Counted from the stretch's first letter, positions 1 to 9,004 are shown. The stretch is 23,356 nt of DNA from Plakobranchus ocellatus (GCA_019648995.1 BLXT01008440.1:1455932-1479287), one strand, 5' to 3'. The notes: generated by a model not told the origin, from the sequence alone. Translations and numbers: made by a program.

Positions 1-141
1 AAAAAATATTTAAAATGGAAATTTTTCTTTCAGCTTTTCAGCATTCTTAAAAAATTGAATTTGACATATGATTACGCAATAATGATTGACAGAAAATCAA
101 TATTGAACCGACCTGAGATCATTACTGAAACTTTTCATTTT

Positions 142-313
142 TTTTACTATGTAAAGTAATGGGTGATTTTGTTACCCCCCATGTACAGATAGATATATAG
201 CAATTTTTTTTTTACTATATACAGTATTGGGTCATGCAGTTACCCTACTTGTACTGATAAGACAGTATTGATTTTTAAATGTGGGGGCACTCAGTTACCC
301 CTGACGTAGGGAT
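142..313. repeat. Three degenerate ~66 bp tandem units
   Basis: Three successive units begin at about 142, 210 and 273. The first two share TTTTACTAT at the start, then a TGGGT core, GTTACCC and GTAC-GATA. The third keeps TGGG and CAGTTACCC but is shorter. Periods are about 68 and 63 bases. It lies in the THUMPD2 intron just before the exon at 411 and looks like an old, decayed minisatellite. Nothing else is recognisable in 1-410. Confidence 0.6.
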
Positions 314-410
314 ACAACAATAAAACACCTCATACATATAAGGTTAAAGATTGTGCATTGAGCAAAGCCCAAGGCTAAATTGTTTAATGTGTAATCATTT
401 TACGTTGCAG

Positions 411-463
411 GTATGTGTGCACATTAATGATGAACACGTGACAGTTGGGGTTCCACTAACTAG
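411..463 (+). CDS. THUMPD2: THUMPD2 internal exon: end of THUMP domain
   Basis: THUMPD2 is a THUMP-domain SAM-dependent methyltransferase; with TRMT112 it makes N2-methylguanosine in U6 snRNA (established for the human protein). This 53-base exon encodes VCVHINDEHVTVGVPLT plus two bases of a split Arg codon. It is preceded by the acceptor TACGTTGCAG and followed by the donor AG|GTGGGC. The H-x-N-D-E-x-V-T-V-G-x-P-L-T pattern is the closing strand of the THUMP domain in this family. Entry phase is 0. The two trailing bases AG join the first base A of the next exon to give Arg, producing the family-typical PLTRQPLSQR. The exon is too short to show as an ordinary open frame; splice signals, phase and motif continuity support it. 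Earlier exons (N-terminus, start of THUMP) are outside the window. Confidence 0.85.
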
Positions 464-1305
464 GTGGGCTTAACCTTTTTGATATTTTATTTTAAGACAT
501 GAATTATCATTATGAAAGTGTTTAAATGACACCGTGAGGCCTCTCACCACTTATTCTGGATATATTAATTGTTATTGCTTTAGAGCATGAAAAAAATGGG
601 GCTGTTCTTTATTTGATATTTGAATTAGCCATCGATGAAAAAAGATGACTTGTTAGCAAGAGAGAGAGACAATTAATTAAATCAATGTTTAAGTTGTGTG
701 TGTGTTTTTTTACGAAGCTTTTCTCTTTTTCACACAAAGATCTCATATCAGCCAAGTTTAAGAGTCTAGTTTAGATATGTTGTAGATCTAAGATGACGTT
801 CCATATTTATTTAAATTTTTTTCATTTCAGTTGAAAATTATACAATTATAGCATGAGACTTTAGGCTTAGAGCAGCTACTTCATGGGAAATCCTATATCT
901 TTATGTTATCATTAGCAATGCCTAACTTAATATCAGTATGGCTAATAGAAAATAAATTAAAACAAATATAATATGAAGCCAAAAGTAGGACTAAAAATAA
1001 ACTTTTATGTCTACGGAATAAAGATAGACATTTTTCAACTATCAAATAAACAGAAGGCCTGGGCTTATATTTTTTGCAGTGTTGCATTATCAGAATGTTT
1101 AAAAGTAAAATTTGCTTTAATTGCATGAAATTTGTGGTAAAATAAAAACTTTGGGCAGCAATGAGGAAACTCCAAAAGTTATAGCATCAAACAATGCAAT
1201 TTCCTGGAAGGATAAGTATTTTCAGATACATGGAAGGGCTAAAATGCCACCAGCTTGTTGTCTTGAAATAGTGCTGACTTTTTTTTTTTTAATCATTGAA
1301 CCCAG
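464..1305 (+). other. THUMPD2: THUMPD2 intron
   Basis: AT-rich intron ending in a run of twelve T and the acceptor CCCAG. It holds short simple-sequence runs (an AGAGAG stretch near 660 and a TGTGTG-T tract near 695). I see no other gene or mobile element in it. Confidence 0.8.
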
Positions 1306-1393
1306 ACAGCCTCTTTCTCAAAGACACTACATTCAAGATTCAGGCTTGAGAGCCCCAGTGGCATGGATCATGTGCTATTTAGCAGATATTCAA
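1306..1393 (+). CDS. THUMPD2: THUMPD2 internal exon: THUMP-methyltransferase junction
   Basis: Encodes 29 codons after one base of split Arg, starting QPLSQRHYIQDSGLRAPVAW and ending IMCYLADIQ. The family signature here is PLxxRxYxxxxGLRxxxAWxMxxLADI, which begins the Rossmann methyltransferase part after the THUMP domain; all its anchor residues are present. The acceptor is a strong polypyrimidine tract plus CCCAG; the donor is CAA|GTAAGAG. Exit phase is 0, matching the next exon. An open frame continues on both sides (1121-1429), but the upstream part reads intron. GLR rather than TLR, and AW rather than AY, point to THUMPD2 over its paralogue THUMPD3. Confidence 0.92.
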
Positions 1394-3753
1394 GTAAGAG
1401 TTAGATTATATGTCTTGAGAACTGACTGAATGATTCTGATATTGTCTATAACTCTTATGAGAATACAGAGTTTAAAGTTGTTCTTTTTTTTCCCTTTCAA
1501 ATGACTTTTTCACAACTTAAAATGTGTATATCTTGGCACAGAATCAATATACCTGTGCAGTTCCTGACTTTACAAAGAGTTTCAATTGTTCAAAATGCAA
1601 CTTCAAACTCATTTGAACTGGTCTCAAAACTTACATTATTAATATAATAATGCAATATATTGTATGGAGGGAGAGAGTGACACATATTGCCTTTTGTGTG
1701 GATCTTTTAAAATTAAAAACATAGCCATTGCTTTTTAGACCGATGAATTTATATTTTTTGTTGAGTTTTTGCTCAATCAAAAATATGTAGTATTTGTTAG
1801 AAGCAATTATTTTTTCCATTGCAGTTTTATTTTTGTATTGCTCATGTTAACCTTATTTTGTCTTGAAAATACAGTGGAACATGTTTAAACTGAAATTCCA
1901 GGGAATATGATTTCTATTTTGGTTGAAACATATTTTGGTTTAAGCATAGCACATTAAAATAAGTAAGATTAATAAAGGAGAGTAACCAGCTTTCAATTAT
2001 TTATTTAAACCCAATCCCACCTATTGTCACAACACAATGTGAATGAACACACCTATCCACGAATCTTTCTCTCTTTTTTATCCATCTCTCTATCTCTTCT
2101 TTCCTTTTCAGTTAAGAGGTTCCTGCGCCTGTTATCGATATAGGATATTTAATAGAACTTTCACAATTTCATCATTGTCTAAGTAAGTTTTCCGGTCCTT
2201 AAGTCCTCTGCTTATACAATCTAATCATCACATAAGTTTTCCGGTACTGAAGTTCTCAACAAGAGAGATGGCTTTATTAGCGGCTATGATGCAACAGTGT
2301 TTGCTTAGCTTTGCCCAGACAGGACCTAGACATGTAGGGAGTGTCTGGCATGGTCCCGCTGCTTAACTGAGTGGTGGAAGAGAAGGGATGAGCGGGTGTG
2401 TGCAATAGAACTAGACCTAGCCAGACATCGGGCCTGGCCATCTGTAGTGTGAGGTACCTGTAACTAACAGTATTGGATTTGCATGGAGTAATGCAAGAAA
2501 GAAAGGGAAGGGCAAGGTGTGTAAAAAAACAAAACAAAAGAAAAGATTTTTTTTATGTGTTGGTTGGACAGTGATTCAGCTTTCCCGGTAGTTTTTATTT
2601 TGCTTTAGCGATAGTAAGGCAGCCAACGCTTCCGGTTTATCGCATGTGTAATAAAAAAGAATAAGAGGAAAAACGGTAAGCTCTTCAATTTCTTTTTGGT
2701 TTAGCCGTTTTTTCGGTTCAGCCGTTTCCGGTTTAGCTGTGGTCTACTGTACCTTGTGCAAACTCTAATAATACTTATTTTTTGGCCTCTTCAAAACTCC
2801 TTTGCCCATATCCTGCACTTTTTTTTTGTTGTAATTACTAAAGATTAATTCTTCGATGAATGGTTTGAAAAAAAAAATCTGTCTTATGCTCTTGATTTGA
2901 GTTCATGAGGCTCATTTTTGTGGCTCTTTAAATCAAGTTTGCGTTGCCATACAGTGCTGCCGCAACCAAATGAAATGCAGTATCTTCAATGACAAAACAC
3001 TTCTGAAAATGCACTTCATTTGTCAACAGTATATGTGTAGTGTATGTGATCTGAACATACAAAACAAGTCTTTTGTATGTGTTCCTCAAACTCAAGATTT
3101 TGATTTTGGTTGAAAGGCCTCTCTAAACCCTTTCAAATTTCAGTGCCATATTGATTTTAAAATATTTAGAAATGGTCAAACTTTTGATGAGCATAAAAAG
3201 GTTTTTTTGAAAAATCCATCCTAATCGGCTATTTTCCGTATCTTTGTTAGATGATTTCCAACAATGGATTCATTTGTGTGGACAGATCAGATATGAGACA
3301 TTACAAGTTTTGATTTATATAATATTTGCAAGATCCTTAGTTTCAGTTAATTGAAACAGTCAAGGATAATATGCTTGTTGGGTCTCACTGCTTTTTGGCT
3401 CCATGGACTTTTTTGTGAGGTTGTGGCAAGAAAAGTGATAAACATCTCTGCGTCAATTGTTTGTACCCCAAAAGTAGCAACATTATTAGTTTACATGAAA
3501 TTCGAAAAAATAAATTAAAAAGAGTCTGATGTGACGCTCTTGTTGCAAATTGAGTATCATTTTTTTTTGTTTTAACCTTACTTCAACAGCTAAACCAAAT
3601 CAGTGTGCTGTAAAAGCTCTTCACAACATTCTGTATTTCTACTCTAGTTCCTAAAACTTCATTTTATAATTGTTCAACTGTACATAGAAATATATCCCTT
3701 GCTATATATACCACGATACTCATTAAATGTTATGATACATTTTTTTCTTGCAG
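1394..3753 (+). other. THUMPD2: THUMPD2 intron with a DNA transposon
   Basis: Intron of about 2.4 kb between clear exons. Its middle (1872-2749) is a pogo/Tigger-like element listed separately. The rest is T-rich sequence; a pyrimidine-rich stretch lies at about 2055-2110. The open frames at 1631-1819 and 2277-2537 on the - strand are low-complexity and resemble no family I know. Confidence 0.8.
1872..2749. mobile_element. Non-autonomous pogo/Tigger-like DNA transposon (MITE-like)
   Basis: The left end, CAGTGGAACATGTTTAAAC from 1872, and the reverse complement of the right end, CAGTAGACCACAGCTAAACC reading down from 2749, agree at about two thirds of 25 positions, including CAGT-GA and TAAAC-G. 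Both ends abut TA (1870-1871 and 2750-2751), the target site of the Tc1/mariner/pogo superfamily. CAGTNGA-type termini are typical of pogo/Tigger elements. Subterminal CCGGTTTA/TTCCGGT motifs recur at about 2190, 2239, 2584, 2627, 2727 and 2735. No transposase is encoded, so at about 880 bp it is a deletion derivative or MITE. Divergence of the ends suggests old age. The superfamily call is moderate; the exact family is unknown. Confidence 0.62.
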
Positions 3754-3825
3754 TCTGGGGACATAGTAATGGATCCTATGTGTGGAAAAGCTACAGTTTT
3801 ACTGGAAGGATTTTCAAACTGGCAG
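3754..3825 (+). CDS. THUMPD2: THUMPD2 internal exon: SAM-binding motif I
   Basis: Encodes exactly 24 codons, SGDIVMDPMCGKATVLLEGF then SNWQ. Acceptor TTTTTTCTTGCAG; donor CAG|GTGCCT, which is weaker than consensus. Phase is 0 at both ends and fits its neighbours. The motif DPMCGxGTxLLEAA is the SAM-binding loop after strand 1 of the Rossmann fold in THUMP methyltransferases. Here the second glycine position reads CGKAT instead of CGxGT, an unusual change in a nucleotide-binding loop. The remaining DPMCG and LLE are intact, and no stop or frameshift is seen. Confidence 0.92.
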
Positions 3826-5601
3826 GTGCCTATGAGTCAACAGTTTTTTTATTGTTAACTGGAACATGTTTTGATGAATGATATATTACAATAAATTGGG
3901 GTAAATTGAAGTAAAGGAATATTTCTGTAGTTTCAACATGTCTAGCTCATTTTGTTACTTTAAAAATCTTTTCCCACCTGTGGGGAAGTGATTACAAGAG
4001 TATCAAGTTAAAGCAAATTTAATGTGTGTGAAAAATTGAACCCTTCTCACACACGTAGATTTGATGGAGATTTACCATGATTAAAAACCATTAAAAATGC
4101 ATAGAATGGATAATATTCATCAATAATGCCTGACTGAAATGGAATGTGTAGCTTAATAATACAACCAACTGAAGAAAATAGCTTAATTATATGTGATTGT
4201 CATTAATACTGTTTATTCTCCTATTTCTCAATATGACCTACTCAATTAAGCCTTACCTTTCTGTACTGGCAATAGCATTTAAAGCAAAAAGAGGCTAGAG
4301 AAAAGTTTTAGTCTTAAATTTCAAAGGTCTAATAAATGAAGTGATGTGTTTGAAAGAAATTACATTTGCTTTATGAGATGCTTTTAAATTGTCTTTCCAA
4401 AAACTAGTGTAAACATATTTTGGTCGCTAAGACATATTATGAAGTATACCTCGATATAAAGTATCATATTTCATTTCTTCCCTTGTTATTATTCTGCCTG
4501 CAAACCCAGTTTTAGGGTTAACTAAATCATAAAAAGAGACTTTGAACTTTATTTTGAGATCATTTGACAGTTTTTTGCTCTCTCTTTTTTGGTTTTGTGA
4601 ATTAGCATGAGAAAGTAAAAGAAAAGTTGGGCTTACATTAATTGAATGAAATGGTGGTGAGGAATTATCATTAATCCATGAACTGTCACTATATGAAATT
4701 TCCATACTGTATTAGCAATTTTCGCTAATATGATGTGCGTCCCAAAAAATAAGGCAGTCAAATCTACTGTTGAGAGGCTATAAAACCAATTAATTATAGA
4801 AAGGCAAATTATTGAGCTGCATAATGATAATATAACATTTTGGAGAAAGAAATTTAACAGAATTTTTTTTTCTTCCTATGTATTAGTTTTTGATTAGGAC
4901 CAGGACTCTAAAATTGAAGCAGAGCTCTATACCAGTATTAAGAATCTGCATTTAATTGGCTCTAAATCACAACCCAGTCACTAAGATAAGTCATAAATGC
5001 TTCAGTTCTAGTTTACTAGTTTACATTGTAAGTGCATCTATTAGAATAGAAATGATGATAAAATTGTGATAGCTAAAGCCAACTTTATCTCTGCCAATAT
5101 GTTTGTTTTATCTCAAGTAAATGGGAATCCTTCCTACCCTCACCCCCCAAAATGTGTGTGTTATTAGGAGATGAGGTGTCCCTTTTAAAAGAAGTCTTTT
5201 TGTATGACCTTTAATACATGACTTAATCCTTTCTAACTCTCTATCTAGCCTATATATACCTGGCCTTCCCAGCAAAACTATATTCTAAAGGCTCATTGTG
5301 ATAGTCAAAGGTATATTGCTAGATGCCTAGATTAGTGCCTATGTAGTTCTGACCATAACACCTTATCCCTGTCCAGCACTGAACACACTGAAGGCATTTC
5401 AGCTGATAAGGTTCATGATTTAGAATTTTTTTTTTCCTAAAATTGAAAAAGTTTTCTAACTTTGGACCCTCTTGATGCTTTAAAGCAAAATGTCCATTTT
5501 TTCCTTTTCTTTGGGTTAAAAATTAGTGTTTCTTATTTGGTTTTGAATGCTAATCGAAACAGAATAATGACTTTGAAAAAAAATCTTTATCCCTTTCCAA
5601 G
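3826..5601 (+). other. THUMPD2: THUMPD2 intron
   Basis: About 1.8 kb of AT-rich intron, ending in the acceptor TTATCCCTTTCCAAG. I find no mobile element or RNA gene in it. The - strand open frame at 4427-4705 and the + frame starting at 5462 are unlike any family I know and are probably chance. Confidence 0.8.
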
Positions 5602-5716
5602 GATGCTTTTTATCTGGGAAGTGACATATCACAATGCCAAACAAACTCAGCTGTCCAGAACATTGCTTGGTCAGGCTTAAGGATAAGAGGGGATATCTGT
5701 GTTGCAGATGGTCTAA
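5602..5716 (+). CDS. THUMPD2: THUMPD2 internal exon: SAM-binding acidic strand
   Basis: Encodes 38 codons plus one base, starting DAFYLGSDISQCQTNSAVQN and ending IAWSGLRIRGDICVADGL. It carries the family pattern YxGxDIxxxQxxxAxxN, in which the Asp of GSD ends strand 2 and contacts the SAM ribose, followed by a GD-x-x-x-x-x-D strand. Acceptor CCAAG|GAT is in phase 0; donor CTAA|GTAAGT is a perfect consensus. The last base A joins AT of the next exon to form Asn. Without this exon the methyltransferase would lack strand 2; with it the domain is continuous. Longer open frames overlap it in other frames, so it is easily missed. Confidence 0.9.
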
Positions 5717-6206
5717 GTAAGTAATCCAAAAAATGTTGTTTTTGTTTTGTTTCCATGAAGAATACAATGGTCATCACTTGAAATCAAAAGTTGGTGTGAG
5801 AATAAGGTTAGGCAGCATAGAGAGGAAATCACTTGTTCTGCACTGTTTGTTAAATTGCGTACAGATCTTTTTATTTTTTTTATTGTCTTTGAAACTCCTT
5901 TTTCTCGCAGGCACTCTTTTGCTCTTCCTCTTTCATTCAGTTATTGGTGGTTTTACGTTCATAAGATGATACAGAAAATGAAATAATTTAGGGGACCTCC
6001 TTTTGACATTTTCTTCATTATAATTGCATTAAACGGTCTTTTTTTCATGCTGTTAAGAATCTTAATACAAAGACAGTTTCATATAACAAAATGCAAAAGA
6101 AAAGAAGCAATAAAGAAGGAAAGCAGCTTTGTTTGTTGCTACATGTTATTGGGTGTAGATATTGTAGGCAAGCATTATTACATTTTATGATTGTTGTCAT
6201 CTACAG
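5717..6206 (+). other. THUMPD2: THUMPD2 intron
   Basis: A 490-base intron starting GTAAGT and ending TCATCTACAG. T-rich throughout; nothing else recognised. Confidence 0.85.
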
Positions 6207-6327
6207 ATATGCCCTACAGAAACTGCTCTGCAGATGTTATTCTCTGTGATGCCCCATTTAATCAAAATCATGTGATTTCATCTACACCTACCATGTTTTA
6301 TAAAAGTTTTCTACAACAGATCCACCG
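6207..6327 (+). CDS. THUMPD2: THUMPD2 internal exon: catalytic motif IV
   Basis: Encodes MPYRNCSADVILCDAPFNQN and onward to FLQQIH plus two bases CG of a split Arg. Acceptor CATCTACAG; donor CACCG|GTATGT. LPxxxxSxDVxxxDxPF is the family's strand 4 and catalytic motif, the counterpart of the (N/D)PP(F/Y/W) motif of guanine-N2 and related methyltransferases. Here it reads DAPFNQN; human THUMPD2, as I recall it, has DIPFGKK, so Asp, Pro and Phe are kept but the following Gly and basic residues are not. The helix MFYKSFLQQIHRVLKPEGR follows as expected. CG joins T of the next exon to give Arg. Confidence 0.92.
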
Positions 6328-6781
6328 GTATGTATTGTATTTGAAATGACAGGGAAATAAAAATTTGTCAGTAACAAAAAACAATTTTATCTTTTTATTG
6401 TGGCCGTACCAAAGACCATAAGCAATGAGAGTATGAATATCATTCAAGACAAATTTTATAAGTAGCAGTCATATAGATAATTATGAACAGACATAATGTT
6501 ACAAACTTTTCATTTGTTTTATTGAATTGTTTATCATTCAGCCTTCTAGGTTGCACTTTCTATTTCTGTCTTCCTTCTCCACCCTATCTATACATATACA
6601 TAATATATCACATTTTCATCTCATTTCTGTGCATTTATTTTTGATTCATGGTGACTAGAGTTATTACACTTCATAACTTGTCTGTGTCTATTTTATTTGC
6701 TTCATATAGAATTTGAGGGCAGGTTTATATTTAAAAAGCTTTTAATAAAGCAGTTGATTTTTTTTCATTCATTAATTTCAG
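6328..6781 (+). other. THUMPD2: THUMPD2 last intron
   Basis: A 454-base intron starting GTATGT and ending with a T-rich tract and ATTTCAG. Nothing else recognised. Confidence 0.85.
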
Positions 6782-7274
6782 TGTGTTGAAACCTGAAGGC
6801 AGATGTGTTTTGCTTGTCAGTGAAGAGCTGATTTCTGAGATCCTAACTCAAGTGCTAAACTCAATGAGTGCTGGAGAAAAGATCAATGATACAGGGCAAA
6901 TACACCCTGAAGTTTCCGCTGATTCAGTTGTAACTCAGCAGATGGCAAGCTGTGATTGTGATGACAGCTCAAATACACTTGAAAAAGGTGCTGTCAACTT
7001 TGAAAAGGGGTCATTGCAAAGAATTCACAAGTATCGTCTGATGTCAAGCACACAAGGTGAAGAATCTCATAAAGTGACTGAAATAGGCCTCAGTAGCAGA
7101 CCATCTGCATCTGCATGTATCAGCGCATCTAGTAAAAAGAGTCAGGACATTCCAACAAACAGTTCGTTTTTAATTGTTTCTCAGCACCCTGTTAAATTAG
7201 GAGAAACATTAGCATGTATATTAAAACTTAAAAAAAATATAAACTGTTTGTCATTGACCTTGACTAAAAAATAA
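6782..7274 (+). CDS. THUMPD2: THUMPD2 terminal exon: C-terminus of methyltransferase
   Basis: One base completes Arg; then 163 codons run to TAA at 7272-7274. It begins VLKPEGRCVLLVSEEL, the strand 5 region typical of the family (VLKPGGxxVLLxSE). About 105 residues follow that are rich in Ser, Thr, Asn and charged residues and look disordered. The chain ends SFLIVSQHPVKLGETLACIL plus a lysine-rich tail, matching the final hairpin of human THUMPD2, as I recall it (V-x-x-x-x-V-x-LG-x-T-x-A-x-I-x-K-x-K-K). The GTG at 6783 is an internal Val codon, not a start. Human THUMPD2 also has a long insertion here, whereas THUMPD3 does not, which supports the THUMPD2 assignment. About 310 residues of the protein are covered by this window, against roughly 500 in the full human protein. 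Confidence 0.92.
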
Positions 7275-8028
7275 ATTTATAATGAGATAAAAAGATTTTG
7301 GTGGTTCATGGAAAATATATTCATGTAGTTCAGAGCAAAGTTTAACTTCTTATATGCTGAAAACCAGACACTAGTTTGGTATTTCTCTCTAATCTGAAAA
7401 AGATTAACATGCATTTTTTTTTTCGTTCTTCTTTCTCTTATTTTCCTTTGCCTTTTTCCTGATTTGGCCAATCTTAGTTTGGTTAAGTTGATCATCAGTG
7501 CCTTGCTTTTTGCATGTGTTACCATAATTTCTACTTCTCTCTTGTGTCCATGTAGTACTTTCATTGACTGGTCCATGTCAGAGATTTTTGATGATTGTTC
7601 ATTTTCTGTTCTATTTATTCGCTGTTCATTAGTATTCTTGTTCTCAAAAATATGGTCAACAACAACATAATTATCTTGAGACGATTATCAACAAAACCAT
7701 GGTCTGCATGGCAAGAGCATTCTCATTATTATCAGAAACAAAAGTATTTGCTGCATTATCAGTTAGACCTAGATTAAAAGGTTTACCTGAGCAGGCAACA
7801 AGCTCACAATGGTCATTCATTTTCAAACATTTGATTGAATTATTGTAAAATAATCCCATAATTTTGCAAGCCTATAATAAGCTCTGGATTTGTTGAAGCA
7901 GTACTGCATATGTATATTAACATTCGGTCACGGCCTTTAAGTTAGTGTTGTTGATATGTTTTGTGAAAAACCTTATGGGTTTGCCCTGGCCATACCAGAC
8001 AATATTGTTTTTTAGCTTAGAACTATGC
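7275..8028 (+). other. Probable THUMPD2 3' UTR, overlapping decayed sequence
   Basis: No coding exon on the + strand follows the stop. The sequence is T-rich on + and is likely 3' UTR if the signal at 8280 is used. The - strand here may hold further decayed downstream parts of the piggyBac relic (8029-8569), because several short - strand frames without clear motifs lie at 7277-7576 and 7671-7859, but I cannot align them to the family. Confidence 0.45.
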
Positions 8029-8569
8029 CAACTTGGACCTTGTGTAAAAATTTTCCGAAGCAAGTGATAGCCTTTACCAGATGGTTTCGACTCTCATTTT
8101 TCAACAGTAGCAAAAGCCTGGCATTCTTGGTGTTGCACGTCCAATTCTTTGCCTGCTTTCAGTTGGATTATGTGTTCGTAATTGAGTCATCGAGCTCAAA
8201 TTTTTTTTATCCAAAAGCGGGTATGTCTCTTGTACTGTATTAAAACGCAGTGATTCTTCATATCAATCATTGACTCATCAATAAATATGCCTGTGATGGT
8301 GTGTAAGGTGTTTTGAATGTGTTGCATACTATTAGTGAGAATGTGTCTGACTTTAGCCCATGGATCTTGTTTAGATGCCCTCTTTACTTCTCTAATGAGT
8401 GGTGTGCTACATTAAGCATCCTGCTGTTCAAAGTAAGTTTGTTGCAGGGTATGATGGAATTGAAAAAGTGTATCATTTGAGTGGATTTTGTCGGCCAATG
8501 GTCAGCCAGTGATTTCTCAATGTAGCATTTCATGTTGTGCAAAGAAATGCCTTTTTCTTGCCGTTTCAT
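8029..8569 (-). pseudogene. piggyBac-like transposase relic
   Basis: Reading the - strand in three frames in order gives a recognisable piggyBac (PGBD, DDE_Tnp_1_7) core. Frame one (8569-8397) contains HWPTKSTQMIHFFNSIIPCN then RMLNVAHHSLE, matching the family's YWxTxxxxxTxxFxxxMxxxRFxxIxRxLH segment. Frame two (about 8397-8196) contains KVRHILTNSMQHIQNTLH and then GIFIDESMIDMKNHCVLIQY, which holds the family's SIDESM block with the first catalytic Asp, and then KRHTRFWIKKI (family KRHKxGIKxF). A third stretch reads FELDDSIT. Near 8060-8029 a frame reads SENFYTRSKLA, the decayed DNFYTSxxL block; the second catalytic Asp is lost. Several stops and at least two frameshifts make it dead. No terminal repeats were found. 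Confidence 0.72.
8280..8285 (+). promoter_or_regulatory. Candidate THUMPD2 polyadenylation signal
   Basis: AATAAA at 8280-8285 is followed by a GT-rich stretch at about 8291-8332 (TGTGATGGTGTGTAAGGTG and similar), the expected downstream element, about 1 kb after the THUMPD2 stop. It lies inside the antisense piggyBac relic. Another AATAAA at 7270-7275 overlaps the stop codon and has no GT-rich follow-up. Confidence 0.5.
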
Positions 8570-8842
8570 ATGATGTGATTAAGGAAAGTAGGACAATTCC
8601 TTATTTACTCTTTAAATTGAGGTTGGGTGAGAAAAATTTTTGAGTAGACATTATTGTGCGAATCACAATTGAATTCAAGACAATTTCAAAGTAAAGCATA
8701 AAAACAAATGTTTTGCTTTTCTGGTTTTCAGGAATATTATGATGAGTTTTAGTATCCTCTACTCTGAACTTAGGTACAGAAAAAGGTTAATCAACCTCAT
8801 CTTATAGCTATAGAACATCAAAATCATCTTCACCATCTGTAA
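8570..8842. other. Unassigned AT-rich spacer
   Basis: Between the piggyBac relic and the SINE. The - strand could carry a decayed N-terminal part of the transposase but no motif is visible. Nothing else seen. Confidence 0.5.
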
Positions 8843-9004
8843 GGGGGCATCAGTAGCACAATGGCTAGCGAGTCCGCTTAGAGATCTGCAGGGAGCCTTC
8901 TATTACGGGTTTGAGCCCTACCACCGGCGCCTTAGCCCGACAGAGGGCCCGAAAGCCTGAAATCACCCTGTAGTGGACTGGCTATGTACAAAAACCAAAC
9001 CATC
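8843..9004 (+). mobile_element. tRNA-derived SINE
   Basis: A tRNA-like head starts GGGGGCATCAG. It has an internal A-box TAGCACAATGG at 8854-8864 and a B-box GGTTTGAGCCC at 8908-8918, close to the Pol III consensus GGTTCGANNCC, about 44 bases apart. The anticodon region is longer than in a normal tRNA and the acceptor ends do not pair well, so this is not a working tRNA. A tRNA-unrelated, relatively GC-rich body follows (GCCCGACAGAGGGCCCGAAA, then CACCCTGTAGTGGACTGG) and ends in ACAAAAACCAAACC. Flanks CATCTTCAC (8826-8834) and CATCGTCAC (about 9001-9009) may be a target duplication, but spacing makes this doubtful. Its parent tRNA cannot be fixed by eye. Confidence 0.75.

Noticed and set aside
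1121-1429. 102-residue + strand open frame
   Set aside because: Only 1306-1393 is coding; the rest reads intron on both sides of good splice sites.
2277-2537. 86-residue - strand frame inside the pogo-like element
   Set aside because: No transposase or DNA-binding motif; chance frame in a non-autonomous element.
4896-4970. Possible THUMPD2 exon beginning DQDSKIEAEL after TTGATTAG
   Set aside because: In phase 0 and faintly like the family, but no usable donor precedes its stop, and the exon at 5602-5716 matches the missing segment fully with both phases correct.
5462-5969. Open frames with phenylalanine/leucine-rich products on both strands
   Set aside because: Different frame from the THUMPD2 exon at 5602-5716, low complexity, no family resemblance.
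7270-7275. AATAAA overlapping the THUMPD2 stop as its poly(A) signal
   Set aside because: It is created by the lysine/stop codons and lacks a GT-rich element downstream; the one at 8280 is better supported.
8843-8930. A functional tRNA gene
   Set aside because: A and B boxes are present, but the anticodon region is too long and the acceptor stem does not close; it is better read as the head of a SINE.
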